Below are positions 51,708 to 60,944 of a stretch of 64,000 nt of DNA, piece after piece; the stretch's first letter is position 1, and the number at the start of each line of letters is the position of its first letter. Under the pieces are notes generated by a model that had not been told where the DNA came from, searched no databases, and worked only from the letters and a program-made list of their open reading frames with translations. Origin of the DNA: Candidatus Parcubacteria bacterium. Its GTDB lineage: Bacteria; Patescibacteria; ABY1; UBA1558; GWA2-36-10. The stretch is taken from positions 62,001 to 126,000 of the forward strand of contig JABHSK010000007.1 in NCBI GenBank assembly GCA_018669975.1, written 5' to 3'. The position numbers and the translations under genes are program-made.

Positions 51708-52742
51708 ATGGCAATAAAAGTTTACTTTGAAAAAAAGAATATATTGATATTAGGTGGAGCTGGATTTATTGGTTCACACTTGTGTGAACATTTAGTAAAG
51801 GCAGGGGGCAATGTCATTTGTGTAGATAATTTTGTTTCCAGTGATGTTGATAACATTCGAGCTTTATTAGAATATCCAAACTTTGAATTCGTGAAACATG
51901 ATATCACTGAAGATATAGATTATGGCACTCTACCAGGATTGAAAAAGTTTGAAGTAGAGGTGCAAGGATTTCAAGAGATATATAACTTGGCTTGTCCGAC
52001 TGCACCAAAAGATTATACTAAATTTCCGATTAAGACTGCTATAGCAAATTCGGTTGGTGTAGTTAAAAGTTTAGAGTTAGCGAAGCAATATAAATCTAGA
52101 TATTTATTAGCTTCAACCTCAGCGGTTTATGGTAAACCACCAGAGAATGGAAAAGCGGTTAAAGAGGATTACTATGGTCTGTTAGATTTTCTTGGTCCTC
52201 GTGCTTGTTATAACGAAGGTAAACGTTTTGCGGAGACCTTGGTGATGACTTATAGGGATACTTATCAACTTAATACTAGTATAGCTAGAATCTTTAGTAC
52301 TTATGGTCCGAGGATGTTACAACAGAGCGGACGACAGGTGCCAGATTTCATTAGGTCTGCTGTAAAGAACGAGAATGTGATGGTTGCTGGCGATGAAAAA
52401 TCACTTTTAAGTTTTTGTTATGTTAAGGATGTGGTTGAGGGTATGATATCTTTGATGGCTTCTGAGATTAGCGAGCCAATTAATTTTGGCAGTGGTAGTC
52501 CGCAAACTTTATCTGAGGTTGCTAAAAAAGTAATTGAAATTATTAATTCAAGTTCAGAGGTGAAGTATACCCAGAAGTATGCCTATACAATGCAACCTGC
52601 TATTCCTGATATTAATAAAGCTAAAAATGAATTGAATTGGTTTCCATTGGTTTCCATTGATGAAGGTCTTAAGTTGGCAGTCGATTATTTTAAGGGTACA
52701 GCTTTTTTACACAGACCAACAATACAATCACAAGAAGAATAA
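51708..52742 (+). CDS. NAD-dependent epimerase, UDP-glucuronate decarboxylase-like
   Basis: The 344-residue extended SDR has the Rossmann motif GGAGFIGSH, the YNLACPTAP block diagnostic of UXS enzymes, the catalytic S-T-S and YxxxK (STSAVYG and CYNEGKRFAE), and ARIFSTYGPRM followed by GRQVPDFI. UXS forms UDP-xylose from UDP-glucuronate. No UDP-glucose dehydrogenase is visible in the window, so the substrate source is open. Part of the glycan cluster. Confidence 0.85.
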   Translation: MAIKVYFEKKNILILGGAGFIGSHLCEHLVKAGGNVICVDNFVSSDVDNIRALLEYPNFEFVKHDITEDIDYGTLPGLKKFEVEVQGFQEIYNLACPTAPKDYTKFPIKTAIANSVGVVKSLELAKQYKSRYLLASTSAVYGKPPENGKAVKEDYYGLLDFLGPRACYNEGKRFAETLVMTYRDTYQLNTSIARIFSTYGPRMLQQSGRQVPDFIRSAVKNENVMVAGDEKSLLSFCYVKDVVEGMISLMASEISEPINFGSGSPQTLSEVAKKVIEIINSSSEVKYTQKYAYTMQPAIPDINKAKNELNWFPLVSIDEGLKLAVDYFKGTAFLHRPTIQSQEE

Positions 52743-52748
52743 TTTTTT

Positions 52749-53411
52749 ATGAAAATTTTTGTTGTTATACCAGCCTGGAATGAAGCCAAAAGAATCAGAC
52801 AAGTTTTACAAAGTCTGATTTCTTTGCCTTATGAGGTGGTAGTAGTTGATGATGCGTCTACCGATGAGACAGCAGAAATAGTTAGGGAGTTTCCAGTTTA
52901 TTTATTGAGACACAGACTCAATCGTGATCAGGGAGCAGCCTTACAAACAGGTAATGATTTTGCATTAAGCCATGGGGCTGATGTGATAGTGCATTTTGAT
53001 GCCGACGGGCAATTTTTAGTAGAAGAGATAAAAGATTTAGCACAGCCAGTCATTGACGGAGTTTGTGATGTAGTATTTGGCTCTAGATTTTTGGAAAAGA
53101 AGTCAAAGATGCCTTGGTTCAAAAAGAATATTATGTTTCCCATAGCCAGGTTAGTTAATCGAATTCTCCTGGGTATCAAATTGACTGATCCACAAAGTGG
53201 TTTTAGAGTGTTGTCTAGACAGGTAGCCGAGGCTATTATCATCGAGCAAGATGGTAAAGCACATTGTAGTGAAATTGCTGCTAAAGTTTTTGAACATAAG
53301 TTTAAAGTCAAGGAAGTACCAATGACAGTTATTTACCATGAGTTTGGTCAAGGTTTAAGCGGTGGTATTAAAATAGTGAAGGATTTAATATTTAGTAAGT
53401 TATTAAAATGA
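52749..53411 (+). CDS. GT2 glycosyltransferase
   Basis: The 220-residue protein starts FVVIPAWNEAKRI, has VVVDDASTDETAE, the metal site FDADGQF and DPQSGFRVL. It is a short GT2 of the DPM1/GtrB-like group without membrane helices at the C-terminus. Start 6 bases after the epimerase; its stop overlaps the next gene's ATG by four bases. Confidence 0.87.
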   Translation: MKIFVVIPAWNEAKRIRQVLQSLISLPYEVVVVDDASTDETAEIVREFPVYLLRHRLNRDQGAALQTGNDFALSHGADVIVHFDADGQFLVEEIKDLAQPVIDGVCDVVFGSRFLEKKSKMPWFKKNIMFPIARLVNRILLGIKLTDPQSGFRVLSRQVAEAIIIEQDGKAHCSEIAAKVFEHKFKVKEVPMTVIYHEFGQGLSGGIKIVKDLIFSKLLK

Positions 53412-53740
53412 TTTTTTTACAAAGTGTAGTCACCTTATTTATTATTGTAATTCTGTTCAAATTATTTAGACAGCGACAGAGTGGAAAATTATCCCTGGGA
53501 GCGTTTATTTTTTGGTTTATATTATGGTTATTGGTAGCGGTTGTTTTTTGGCAACCAGAGACAACCTCTTACATGGCAAATCGTTTAGGGATAGGCCGAG
53601 GAGCTGACTTAGCTGTTTATTTGTCTATATTGGCAATATTTTACCTGTTGTTTAGAATTTTTGTCCGTCTCAACAAGATTGATGCGGAAATTACTAAAGT
53701 AGTCAGAAAGGACGCCATTAAAAATGTTGAAAAAAAATAA
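53408..53740 (+). CDS. DUF2304 membrane protein
   Basis: The 110-residue protein has three membrane helices (LQSVVTLFIIVILFKLF, SLGAFIFWFILWLLVAVVFW and LAVYLSILAIFYLLFRIFV) and a basic C-terminal helix. It matches DUF2304, which typically pairs with GT2 enzymes of the GtrB type, here the immediately upstream gene (ATGA overlap). It may anchor that transferase at the membrane or act in flipping. It overlaps the next gene by 17 bases. Confidence 0.8.
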   Translation: MIFLQSVVTLFIIVILFKLFRQRQSGKLSLGAFIFWFILWLLVAVVFWQPETTSYMANRLGIGRGADLAVYLSILAIFYLLFRIFVRLNKIDAEITKVVRKDAIKNVEKK

Positions 53741-54776
53741 AGTCATAATTATTATAGCTAGTTATAACGGTCAAAATTATTGGCCTGGATTGATGCCTTT
53801 GCTGAGTCAGGAAAAGTATCATGATTTTGATTTAGAAATATTAGTAGTAGATAATAATTCTAGTGATCAATCGGTAGCTTATTTGAGGGAAAATTATCCA
53901 GAAGTTAAGTTAATCGTTAATAAGGAAAATACTGGCTTCGTCGGTGCTAATAATATCGGCTATCAATATGCTGTTCAGCAGAAGGCCGATTTTATTTATT
54001 TATTAAATCAAGATACCGTGATAGAGTCCGGGTTTTTACAACCTCTTTATGATTTTGCTAAGCAAAATAAGTTTGGTTCCTTGCAATCAAAACTTAGACT
54101 GTGGGATAAGCAGGATAGGATTAATACTATTGGTAACGCTATCCATTTTTTAGGTTTTGGCTTTAGTAAGAAATCAGGGCAGGTAGATGATAATAAACAA
54201 AAAATAAGTCAGATAAACTATGCTTCTGGTGCAGGTGTATTCATTTCCATGGCAGCTCTGCGAGATTTGGGAGGGTTATTTGATGAAACCATGTTCATGT
54301 ATTTAGAGGACCTTGATTTGGGTTGGTCTTTGCAACTATTGGGTTATGATAATTATTTGATACCAGAGAGTATCATTTATCATAAGTATGAATTTAGTCG
54401 TGGCATGAAGCATTTACACTGGTTTGAGAGAAATAGAATATGGACCATGTTAAAAAATTATAAGTTGCCCACCTTGATTATGATATTACCGGCTTGTTTA
54501 ATTATGGAAATTGGTCAATTATTTTTTGCTTTAATGAATAAAAGGTTTTGGCAAAAAATTCGTGCGTATTCTTTTTTATTATCACCACGGCAATTGCGTG
54601 TTTTATTAAAGAAAAGAAAATATATTCAAGCTAAACGTAAACGTAGTGATAGACAGGTCGTTTATAAATTTTCTGGTAGGATATTATTTCAACCACTTGA
54701 TTCAGTTTTATTAAAGATATCAAATTTTGTTTTTGGTTTTTATTGGCTCCTAATTAAGAATTTTATTTTTTGGTAA
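53724..54776 (+). CDS. GT2 glycosyltransferase (rhamnosyltransferase type)
   Basis: The 350-residue protein has IIIASYNGQNYW, LVVDNNSSDQSV, NTGFVGANN, the metal site NQDTV and the FDETMFMYLEDLDLGWSL block characteristic of rhamnosyltransferases such as WbbL. C-terminal 100 residues include a membrane-associated helix (LIMILPACLIMEIGQLF). A dTDP-rhamnose pathway lies downstream, matching a rhamnosyl donor. Start overlaps the DUF2304 gene by 17 bases. Confidence 0.88.
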   Translation: MLKKNKVIIIIASYNGQNYWPGLMPLLSQEKYHDFDLEILVVDNNSSDQSVAYLRENYPEVKLIVNKENTGFVGANNIGYQYAVQQKADFIYLLNQDTVIESGFLQPLYDFAKQNKFGSLQSKLRLWDKQDRINTIGNAIHFLGFGFSKKSGQVDDNKQKISQINYASGAGVFISMAALRDLGGLFDETMFMYLEDLDLGWSLQLLGYDNYLIPESIIYHKYEFSRGMKHLHWFERNRIWTMLKNYKLPTLIMILPACLIMEIGQLFFALMNKRFWQKIRAYSFLLSPRQLRVLLKKRKYIQAKRKRSDRQVVYKFSGRILFQPLDSVLLKISNFVFGFYWLLIKNFIFW

Positions 54777-55924
54777 TGAAAATAGCAGAAGTCTGTTCAA
54801 CTTTTCCACCCTACAAAGGAGGCATGGGTAATGTGGCATATTACAATGCCTGGTCTTTGTCTACCCTTGGTCATGAGGTGACAGTTTTTACACCTCGCTA
54901 CAAAGAGGACAAACAGCACGCTGATGAATATCCCTTTAAGGTGCAACGTCTTCGTCCTTGGTTTAAATATGGTAATGCAGGCATCTTGCCACAATTAATG
55001 TGGAAATTATTGAAATTTGATGTTATTCATCTCCATTATCCATTTTTTGGTGGTTCAGAAATTATTTATTTTTTAGATAAATTTAAAGATTTAAAATTAG
55101 TGGTTACCTATCATATGGATGTGGTAGGTAAGGGTAAGTTGTTGTCAAAGTTTTTTAACTGGCATAGTAATCATGTTTTGCCACGTATATTAGATTGTGC
55201 TGATAAAGTAATAGTAACATCTTGGGATTATGCAGAATCTTCAAGTCTTAAGGATAGATTGAAAACAGAGCCTGAAAAATTTACTGCAATTCCTTGTGGG
55301 GTTAATCATTTACTTTTTAAACCTAGATTTAGAGATAAGAATATTTTGAATAAGTACGGCCTAGGTGATAAAAAGGTAATTTTGTTTGTTGGCGCTTTAG
55401 ATAAGGCACATTATTTTAAGGGTGTTAATATTTTATTGCAGGCCGTTAATAAGCTAGCTGATAGTGATGATTTTAGATTGGTAATTGTTGGTGATGGTGA
55501 TTTACGAGGTAGTTATGAAAGCTTGGTAGATAGTTTAGGTTTGAACAATAAAGTTATTTTTGCTGGTTTTATACCAGATAATCTCTTGCCAAAATATTAT
55601 AGTGTGGCTGATATATTTGTTTTGCCATCTATAGATAAATCAGAAGCCTTTGGTATTGTTTCTTTGGAGGCTATGTCTTCTGGTGTGCCAGTAATTGCAG
55701 CTGACTTGCCAGGAGTTCGTTCAGTGGTAGATAAGAAAGAGACTGGCCTATTGGTAAAACCGGGCAGTGTAGATAACCTAGCAGATATGATAAAGTATTT
55801 ACTTAAGAATCCAAAGATCGCTAAGAGCTTAGGTAAAGCTGGTCGAGCTAAAGTTTTGGAGCTATATACCTGGGAAAAAATAGGGTATAAATTAGATAAT
55901 ATATTTAGGAGTATTGAAAAATGA
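54776..55924 (+). CDS. GT4 glycosyltransferase
   Basis: The ATG at 54776 overlaps the preceding TAA by one base and directly begins KIAEVCSTFPPYKGGMGN, the N-terminal GGxxxH/glycine loop of GT4. The 382-residue protein continues with IHLHYPFFGG, LVVTYHMD, IPCGVNHLLF, and the EX7E donor site SEAFGIVSLEAMSSGVPVIA. GT-B fold, retaining transferase. The sugar is not evident. Next gene starts four bases before its stop. Confidence 0.92.
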   Translation: MKIAEVCSTFPPYKGGMGNVAYYNAWSLSTLGHEVTVFTPRYKEDKQHADEYPFKVQRLRPWFKYGNAGILPQLMWKLLKFDVIHLHYPFFGGSEIIYFLDKFKDLKLVVTYHMDVVGKGKLLSKFFNWHSNHVLPRILDCADKVIVTSWDYAESSSLKDRLKTEPEKFTAIPCGVNHLLFKPRFRDKNILNKYGLGDKKVILFVGALDKAHYFKGVNILLQAVNKLADSDDFRLVIVGDGDLRGSYESLVDSLGLNNKVIFAGFIPDNLLPKYYSVADIFVLPSIDKSEAFGIVSLEAMSSGVPVIAADLPGVRSVVDKKETGLLVKPGSVDNLADMIKYLLKNPKIAKSLGKAGRAKVLELYTWEKIGYKLDNIFRSIEK

Positions 55925-57141
55925 AGATAGGTATTATTTCCAATTTATATCCACCGTTTATTAGGGGTGGTGCAGAAGTTATTGCTGCAGCTGAGGCTGA
56001 AGGTTTAAAAAAAGCCTGGCAGCATGTTTTTGTAATTTCTAGTCGACCCAAGAACATTAGAGTACGTGGTGGTCGATTAATGGGATCCAAATCTATAACT
56101 CAAGACGAAATTAATGAGGTGTCTGTTTTTCGTTTTAATCCTATTAATATTTATTATTACCTAAACGATTTTAAATATCCTGGTTTTGTGCGTCTACTAT
56201 GGCACTTGTTTGATATGTTTAATATTTTTTCTTATTTTAGTGTTAAAAAAATATTGAAGGAAGAAAAACCAGATTTAGTAATCACGCATAATTTGATGGG
56301 TTTGGGTTTTTTAATACCTAGATTACTGCGTCAATTAAAAATCAAACATATACACACTATTCATGATGTGCAATTGGTGACGCCGTCCGGTTTGATTATT
56401 AAAGATAAGGAGCAAGCCTGGCAGCATAAGCTTTTTACTTTTATAGGTTACGTTAAGGTAATGCGTTGGTTAATGGGTTCGCCAGAAATTATTATTTCGC
56501 CATCTAAGTTTTTATTAAACTATTATAAACAGAGTAATTTTTTTGCTAAGTCAAAAAAAGTTTATTTACCCAATCCGGTTAAAGGAGCGATTGATATAAA
56601 AAAAGAAAGTAGTCAAAATTTAGAGTTATTGTATTTAGGGCAGGTGCATAAAGCTAAAGGGGTTTTAGATTTAGTTAAGCATTTTGAAAAAATAAAATTG
56701 CCACATATTCGATTGCATGTAGTTGGTGTAGGGCAAGATATGTCCAAGGCTAAAAAATTGGCCAAAGACGATAAAAGGATTCATTTTCATGGTTGGATGC
56801 AACACAGCTCTTTGATGCCGCTATTGTCCAAGATGGACACCTTAATTGTACCATCTATGTGTTATGAAAATTCGCCAGCTGTGATTTACGAAGCACTGAG
56901 TATGGGATTGCCAGTTATGGCAGCTGATATAGGTGGTGTGCCAGAGTTAATAATTGAGGGAAAAAATGGCTGGATATTTACTGCTGGAAATTTTGATGAA
57001 TTAAATAAAAAAATAATTAGTTTATACAAGCAACGTGATAAGATAAAACTGATGTCTGAAAATTGTCGGCGTAGTGTTGCTAAATATAATATAGATAATT
57101 ATACAGAGAAAATTTTAGAGTTAGCCAATGAAACTAAGTAA
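55921..57141 (+). CDS. GT4 glycosyltransferase
   Basis: The 406-residue GT-B enzyme begins IGIISNLYPPFIRGGAEV, with HTIHDVQLVTP and VPSMCYENSPAVIYEALSMG as the EX7E donor site. The acceptor domain contains a hydrophobic stretch around residue 85 (LLWHLFDMFNIFSYF), suggesting membrane contact. ATGA overlap with the previous GT4 and 14-base overlap with the next gene show tight coupling. Confidence 0.92.
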   Translation: MKIGIISNLYPPFIRGGAEVIAAAEAEGLKKAWQHVFVISSRPKNIRVRGGRLMGSKSITQDEINEVSVFRFNPINIYYYLNDFKYPGFVRLLWHLFDMFNIFSYFSVKKILKEEKPDLVITHNLMGLGFLIPRLLRQLKIKHIHTIHDVQLVTPSGLIIKDKEQAWQHKLFTFIGYVKVMRWLMGSPEIIISPSKFLLNYYKQSNFFAKSKKVYLPNPVKGAIDIKKESSQNLELLYLGQVHKAKGVLDLVKHFEKIKLPHIRLHVVGVGQDMSKAKKLAKDDKRIHFHGWMQHSSLMPLLSKMDTLIVPSMCYENSPAVIYEALSMGLPVMAADIGGVPELIIEGKNGWIFTAGNFDELNKKIISLYKQRDKIKLMSENCRRSVAKYNIDNYTEKILELANETK

Positions 57142-58759
57142 AGAAAAAAAATATAATATAATCCTACTTTTTTTGTGCGTGTTATTTTTTGTATTGTATA
57201 GTTTTACAGTAGTAGCTGCTTGGCTGCCGCAATGGCTAAACCTCAAGCACCTAATCTTTAATTGGCCTGACGCCAATGCCAATTATTTTTTTGCTAAATT
57301 ATTTGCTGAACAGGGAGTGTTGTCCTGGCACGAGCCATTTAATAGTATTACTGATAATTTGTTGCACACTAGAAGTATTAATGTTGTCGATGCTAATTTA
57401 GTACCGATGACTTTTTTACCAGTATTAATACTTTTTGGTTTAGCGGCTAAGCTATTTGGTCCTTTTGGAATTTTATTTTTAACGCCGCTACTGGCTACTT
57501 TGACAGTTTATATTATTTATTGTTTATCTTTTTATATATTTAAAGATTTAGATTTATCATTTTTGATTGCTTTGTTATTTTTCCCTTTGGCGCCTTGGTT
57601 ATATTTCTCTAACATTGTGATGTTGCCGACTGTGTTATTCATCTTTTTAGTTAGTGGTGGTTGGTTGGCGATAGCTAAGAGTTTGGCCACAAAAAATAAT
57701 ATTTGGTGGATAATAGGTGCCTTATTTTTGTCGTTAGCTGTGGTGGTGCGTCCTACAGAGGTGTTATGGTTAGCTTTAGTTTGGGTTTTTGTGATTTATA
57801 TAAACAGAAAAAGACTTAAGTATCAAAGGTGTTTAGTGGGAGTGTTAATTTTTCTAGCAGTATTTATAACGTTTTTGTCTTTTAATAAATTGATCTACGG
57901 TGGATACCTCAGCTTTGGTTATTTAAATCTGCAATCGGGTACGCTACCTACAGAATTTAGTGGGCAACAGAGTCGCAATGTATTTGATTCCGTTAAATTA
58001 CTATTAATGCCTTTTGGTTTTGATTTTTTATTGATAGTTAAAAATTTTGTAAAATATTTTGTAAATATTATTTGGTATCATGTATTATTTGCCGCAGCTG
58101 GATTTATTTTACTATCGACCAACAAAAAACTTAGTTTAACTTGGAAGAAATATTTTTTACTGACGCCTTTTGTGTTCATATTAATTTTGTTGTTTTATGG
58201 CTCATGGGATTTAGCAGATCCTCTAGTAAAAGAATTAAACACCATCAGCATTTCTTATGTGCGTTATTTTATGCCATTGTATATTTGGTTGTTGCCTTTG
58301 TCAGCCTATGCCATTAAGAAATTATTTAGCAGTAAAGATAAAACTAATCAATTAGCTTATTATGTAATTATCTTCGCGTTAGCTATTTTATCTATTAAGG
58401 TAGCTTTTTATGCTAAACATGATGGTTTATTTAAAAATAAAGAAAATTTACTAAACTATAGCCAGCAGTACGAGGGAGTGTATGAACTTGTACCAGAAGA
58501 TGCTATTATTATTACTGACAGAAGTGACAAGGTGTTTTTCCCGCAATATCAGGTAATTGTGCCACAGGGTGATTTGCCTTTGTGGCCGAGGATTTCTAAG
58601 ATTGTTGATAATCAAAATATTTACTATTTTACTGATAAATCTGAGCAGGAGATTGATAATCAACGTGTAGTGGCTAATTCAAATGGTGTTGCCATTGGTA
58701 ATTTAGTTGAGATTGATAAAAAATTTAAATTATATAAAATAATTAGAATAACAAGATAA
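57128..58759 (+). CDS. GT-C type membrane glycosyltransferase
   Basis: The 543-residue protein has about 11 membrane helices and, after the first, an exported loop with the conserved acidic region (WPDANANYFFAKLF) expected for the polyprenyl-phosphate-sugar site of GT-C enzymes. The C-terminal 130 residues are a soluble exported domain. It would use lipid-linked sugar made by the GT2 enzymes upstream to glycosylate a lipid, glycan or protein outside the cell. Acceptor unknown. Confidence 0.75.
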   Translation: MKLSKEKKYNIILLFLCVLFFVLYSFTVVAAWLPQWLNLKHLIFNWPDANANYFFAKLFAEQGVLSWHEPFNSITDNLLHTRSINVVDANLVPMTFLPVLILFGLAAKLFGPFGILFLTPLLATLTVYIIYCLSFYIFKDLDLSFLIALLFFPLAPWLYFSNIVMLPTVLFIFLVSGGWLAIAKSLATKNNIWWIIGALFLSLAVVVRPTEVLWLALVWVFVIYINRKRLKYQRCLVGVLIFLAVFITFLSFNKLIYGGYLSFGYLNLQSGTLPTEFSGQQSRNVFDSVKLLLMPFGFDFLLIVKNFVKYFVNIIWYHVLFAAAGFILLSTNKKLSLTWKKYFLLTPFVFILILLFYGSWDLADPLVKELNTISISYVRYFMPLYIWLLPLSAYAIKKLFSSKDKTNQLAYYVIIFALAILSIKVAFYAKHDGLFKNKENLLNYSQQYEGVYELVPEDAIIITDRSDKVFFPQYQVIVPQGDLPLWPRISKIVDNQNIYYFTDKSEQEIDNQRVVANSNGVAIGNLVEIDKKFKLYKIIRITR

Positions 58760-58763
58760 AAAA

Positions 58764-59171
58764 ATGGATTGTCTATTTTGTAAAATCGTTAATAAGGAAT
58801 TGCCTAGCAAGGTTCTTTATGAGGATGATAAGTTTGTGTGTTTCATGGATATAAATCCACACACTAAAGGGCATTGTTTAGTTATACCAAAGGAGCACGC
58901 AGAAAATTTTACTGCTTTGGATAATGACACTGTTGGTGAATTTGCTAAATTAGTGCACCGCATTGCACCACAAGTAGCTGGTATGATGAAAGCCGATGCA
59001 TACAATGTGGGTATGAATAATGGAGCTGCCGCCGGACAGGTAATTGGTCATGTGCATTGGCACATTATTCCACGTTATCGAAATGATGGTTTAGAGTATT
59101 GGGGTATTAATGAGGAGGAAGTAAGTAAGTTGGATGAAAGGTTTACCGAATTAGACGGCAAGATAAAATAA
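58764..59171 (+). CDS. HIT family hydrolase
   Basis: The 135-residue protein has the zinc-type CLFC start found in Hint/HinT relatives, FMDINPHTKGHCLVIPKEH, and the histidine triad HVHWH at residues near 110. HinT-like proteins hydrolyse nucleoside phosphoramidates or dinucleotide phosphates. It lies inside the glycan operon with 4- and 3-base gaps to its neighbours. Confidence 0.93.
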   Translation: MDCLFCKIVNKELPSKVLYEDDKFVCFMDINPHTKGHCLVIPKEHAENFTALDNDTVGEFAKLVHRIAPQVAGMMKADAYNVGMNNGAAAGQVIGHVHWHIIPRYRNDGLEYWGINEEEVSKLDERFTELDGKIK

Positions 59172-59174
59172 AGT

Positions 59175-60113
59175 ATGAATTTATTAGTGACAGGAGGAGC
59201 TGGTTTTATTGGCTCCAACTTTATTCATTACATTTTAAATAAATATCCTGACTATCAGGTTGTTAATTTAGATATTTTGACTTACGCTGGTGATTTAGAG
59301 AATTTGAAAGAAATTTCAAATCATTCAAGCTATACTTTTGTTAAAGGTGATATCAATGATTATCAATTAGTAACAAAGATAGTTAAAGAGCATCAAATTG
59401 ATGTAATAGTGCATTTAGCTGCTGAAAGTCATGTGGATAGGTCTATTATTGGGCCAGATGTTTTTTTGCAGACTAATATTCTTGGTACTGCTAATTTACT
59501 TAAGGTGGCTTTGGAAAATAACAAGCTGAGGTTTCATCACGTATCTACTGACGAAGTGTTCGGTAGTCTTGGTCAGACAGGAAAGTTTGATGAGGGCACT
59601 GCCTATGATCCACGTAGTCCCTATTCAGCATCTAAGGCGGCTTCTGATCATTTAGTGAGAACTTATTATCATACTTATGATTTGCCAATCACTATCAGTA
59701 ATTGTTCAAATAATTATGGTCCACGTCAGCACTCAGAAAAGTTGATTCCTTTATTTATAAATAATTTATTGCAAGATAAAAAAGTGCCCTTATATGGCAA
59801 AGGGGATAATGTTAGAGATTGGTTATATGTAGATGATCATTGTAGTGCTTTGGATTTAATTATCCATCAGGGTAAAATTGGTGATACTTATTGTATTGGC
59901 GGTGATAGTGAGCAAACTAATCAGCAGATAGCAGATGTATTGTTGCAAAAATTAGGCAAGGGAAAAGATTTAATTGAATATGTGACAGATAGGCCTGGGC
60001 ATGATTTTAGATACGCTATAGATTTTTCTAAGATAGAAAAAGAATTAGGTTGGCAGCCAAGCGTGAGCTTTGAAGAGGGTATAGATAAGACTATTGAATG
60101 GTATAAAAAATGA
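59175..60113 (+). CDS. rfbB: dTDP-glucose 4,6-dehydratase
   Basis: The 312-residue extended SDR has TGGAGFIGSNFIHY, LAAESHVDRSI, the catalytic TDE (STDEVFGSL), the YSASKAASDHLV YxxxK, NCSNNYGPRQ and NVRDWLYVDDH. It converts dTDP-glucose to dTDP-4-keto-6-deoxyglucose. It is slightly short of the usual 350 residues. Its stop overlaps the next ATG by four bases, so the next enzyme likely takes its product. Confidence 0.95.
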   Translation: MNLLVTGGAGFIGSNFIHYILNKYPDYQVVNLDILTYAGDLENLKEISNHSSYTFVKGDINDYQLVTKIVKEHQIDVIVHLAAESHVDRSIIGPDVFLQTNILGTANLLKVALENNKLRFHHVSTDEVFGSLGQTGKFDEGTAYDPRSPYSASKAASDHLVRTYYHTYDLPITISNCSNNYGPRQHSEKLIPLFINNLLQDKKVPLYGKGDNVRDWLYVDDHCSALDLIIHQGKIGDTYCIGGDSEQTNQQIADVLLQKLGKGKDLIEYVTDRPGHDFRYAIDFSKIEKELGWQPSVSFEEGIDKTIEWYKK

Positions 60114-60943
60114 AAATATTAATTTTAGGTAAAGGATATATTGGTCGGCGTTGTGCTGATACTTGGAACGATGCAGTTATTTCTGATAAGTTCATTAAAA
60201 GTACGGAAGATGTTTTGCAGTTATTAGATAAACACAGTCCAGACGTCGTGCTTAATGCTGCTGGCGTTGTTGGTAAACCAAACGTTGATTGGTGTGAGAC
60301 TCACCAGCTAGAAACCATAGAAGGCAATACTGTTTTACCACTCTTGATTGCCAAGGCTTGCCAAGCTAGAAATGTGTACTTGTTGCATATTGGCACTGGT
60401 TGTATTTTTTACGGTGAAGCTCCAGATGGTGAAGCTTGGACAGAGGATGATTATGCTAATCCAGTGGCAGTTTATACTCGTTGTAAGTATGCGGCTGATT
60501 TAGCATTAGCTACCATGGATAATGTTGGAATTGGTAGAATTCGTATGCCCATAGATCACATTCCTCATAAAGCCAATTTAATAGATAAGGTAGCTTCTTT
60601 TAAACGAGTGATAGATGTGGATAACAGCGTTACTATTATAGAAGATATGATGCAGGTTTTTCATCAATTATTAGAAAAAAGGGCTAGTGGTGTTTTTCAT
60701 GTTACTAATCCTGGATCCATTAAACATAAAGAAATTCTATCATTGTATGAGAAATATGTTGATTCCCAACACAATAATGAGTGGATTACAGAGGAGCAAT
60801 TAGTTAGTCAGGGATTGGCAGATAAAAAAAGATCAAATAACATTATGGTGTCTCATAATTTAGCTAAAGTAGGTATTAGCATGAGACCAATTATGGAGGC
60901 TATGGAAGATACCATGAAAAAATACGCTAAATATAAAAAATGA
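60110..60943 (+). CDS. UER1-like 3,5-epimerase/4-reductase for dTDP-rhamnose
   Basis: The 277-residue SDR has a start loop LGKGYIGRR, then GKPNVDWCE, IGTGCIFYG, YTRCK (YxxxK) and RIRMPID. These blocks are the landmarks of the plant nucleotide-rhamnose synthase/epimerase-reductase (UER1/NRS-ER, C-terminal domain of RHM), which performs both the 3,5-epimerisation and the 4-reduction. No separate RfbC or RfbD gene is present between rfbB and rfbA. It probably makes dTDP-L-rhamnose by itself. Assignment by motif recall, not by search. Confidence 0.75.
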   Translation: MKILILGKGYIGRRCADTWNDAVISDKFIKSTEDVLQLLDKHSPDVVLNAAGVVGKPNVDWCETHQLETIEGNTVLPLLIAKACQARNVYLLHIGTGCIFYGEAPDGEAWTEDDYANPVAVYTRCKYAADLALATMDNVGIGRIRMPIDHIPHKANLIDKVASFKRVIDVDNSVTIIEDMMQVFHQLLEKRASGVFHVTNPGSIKHKEILSLYEKYVDSQHNNEWITEEQLVSQGLADKKRSNNIMVSHNLAKVGISMRPIMEAMEDTMKKYAKYKK

Positions 60944-60944
60944 T

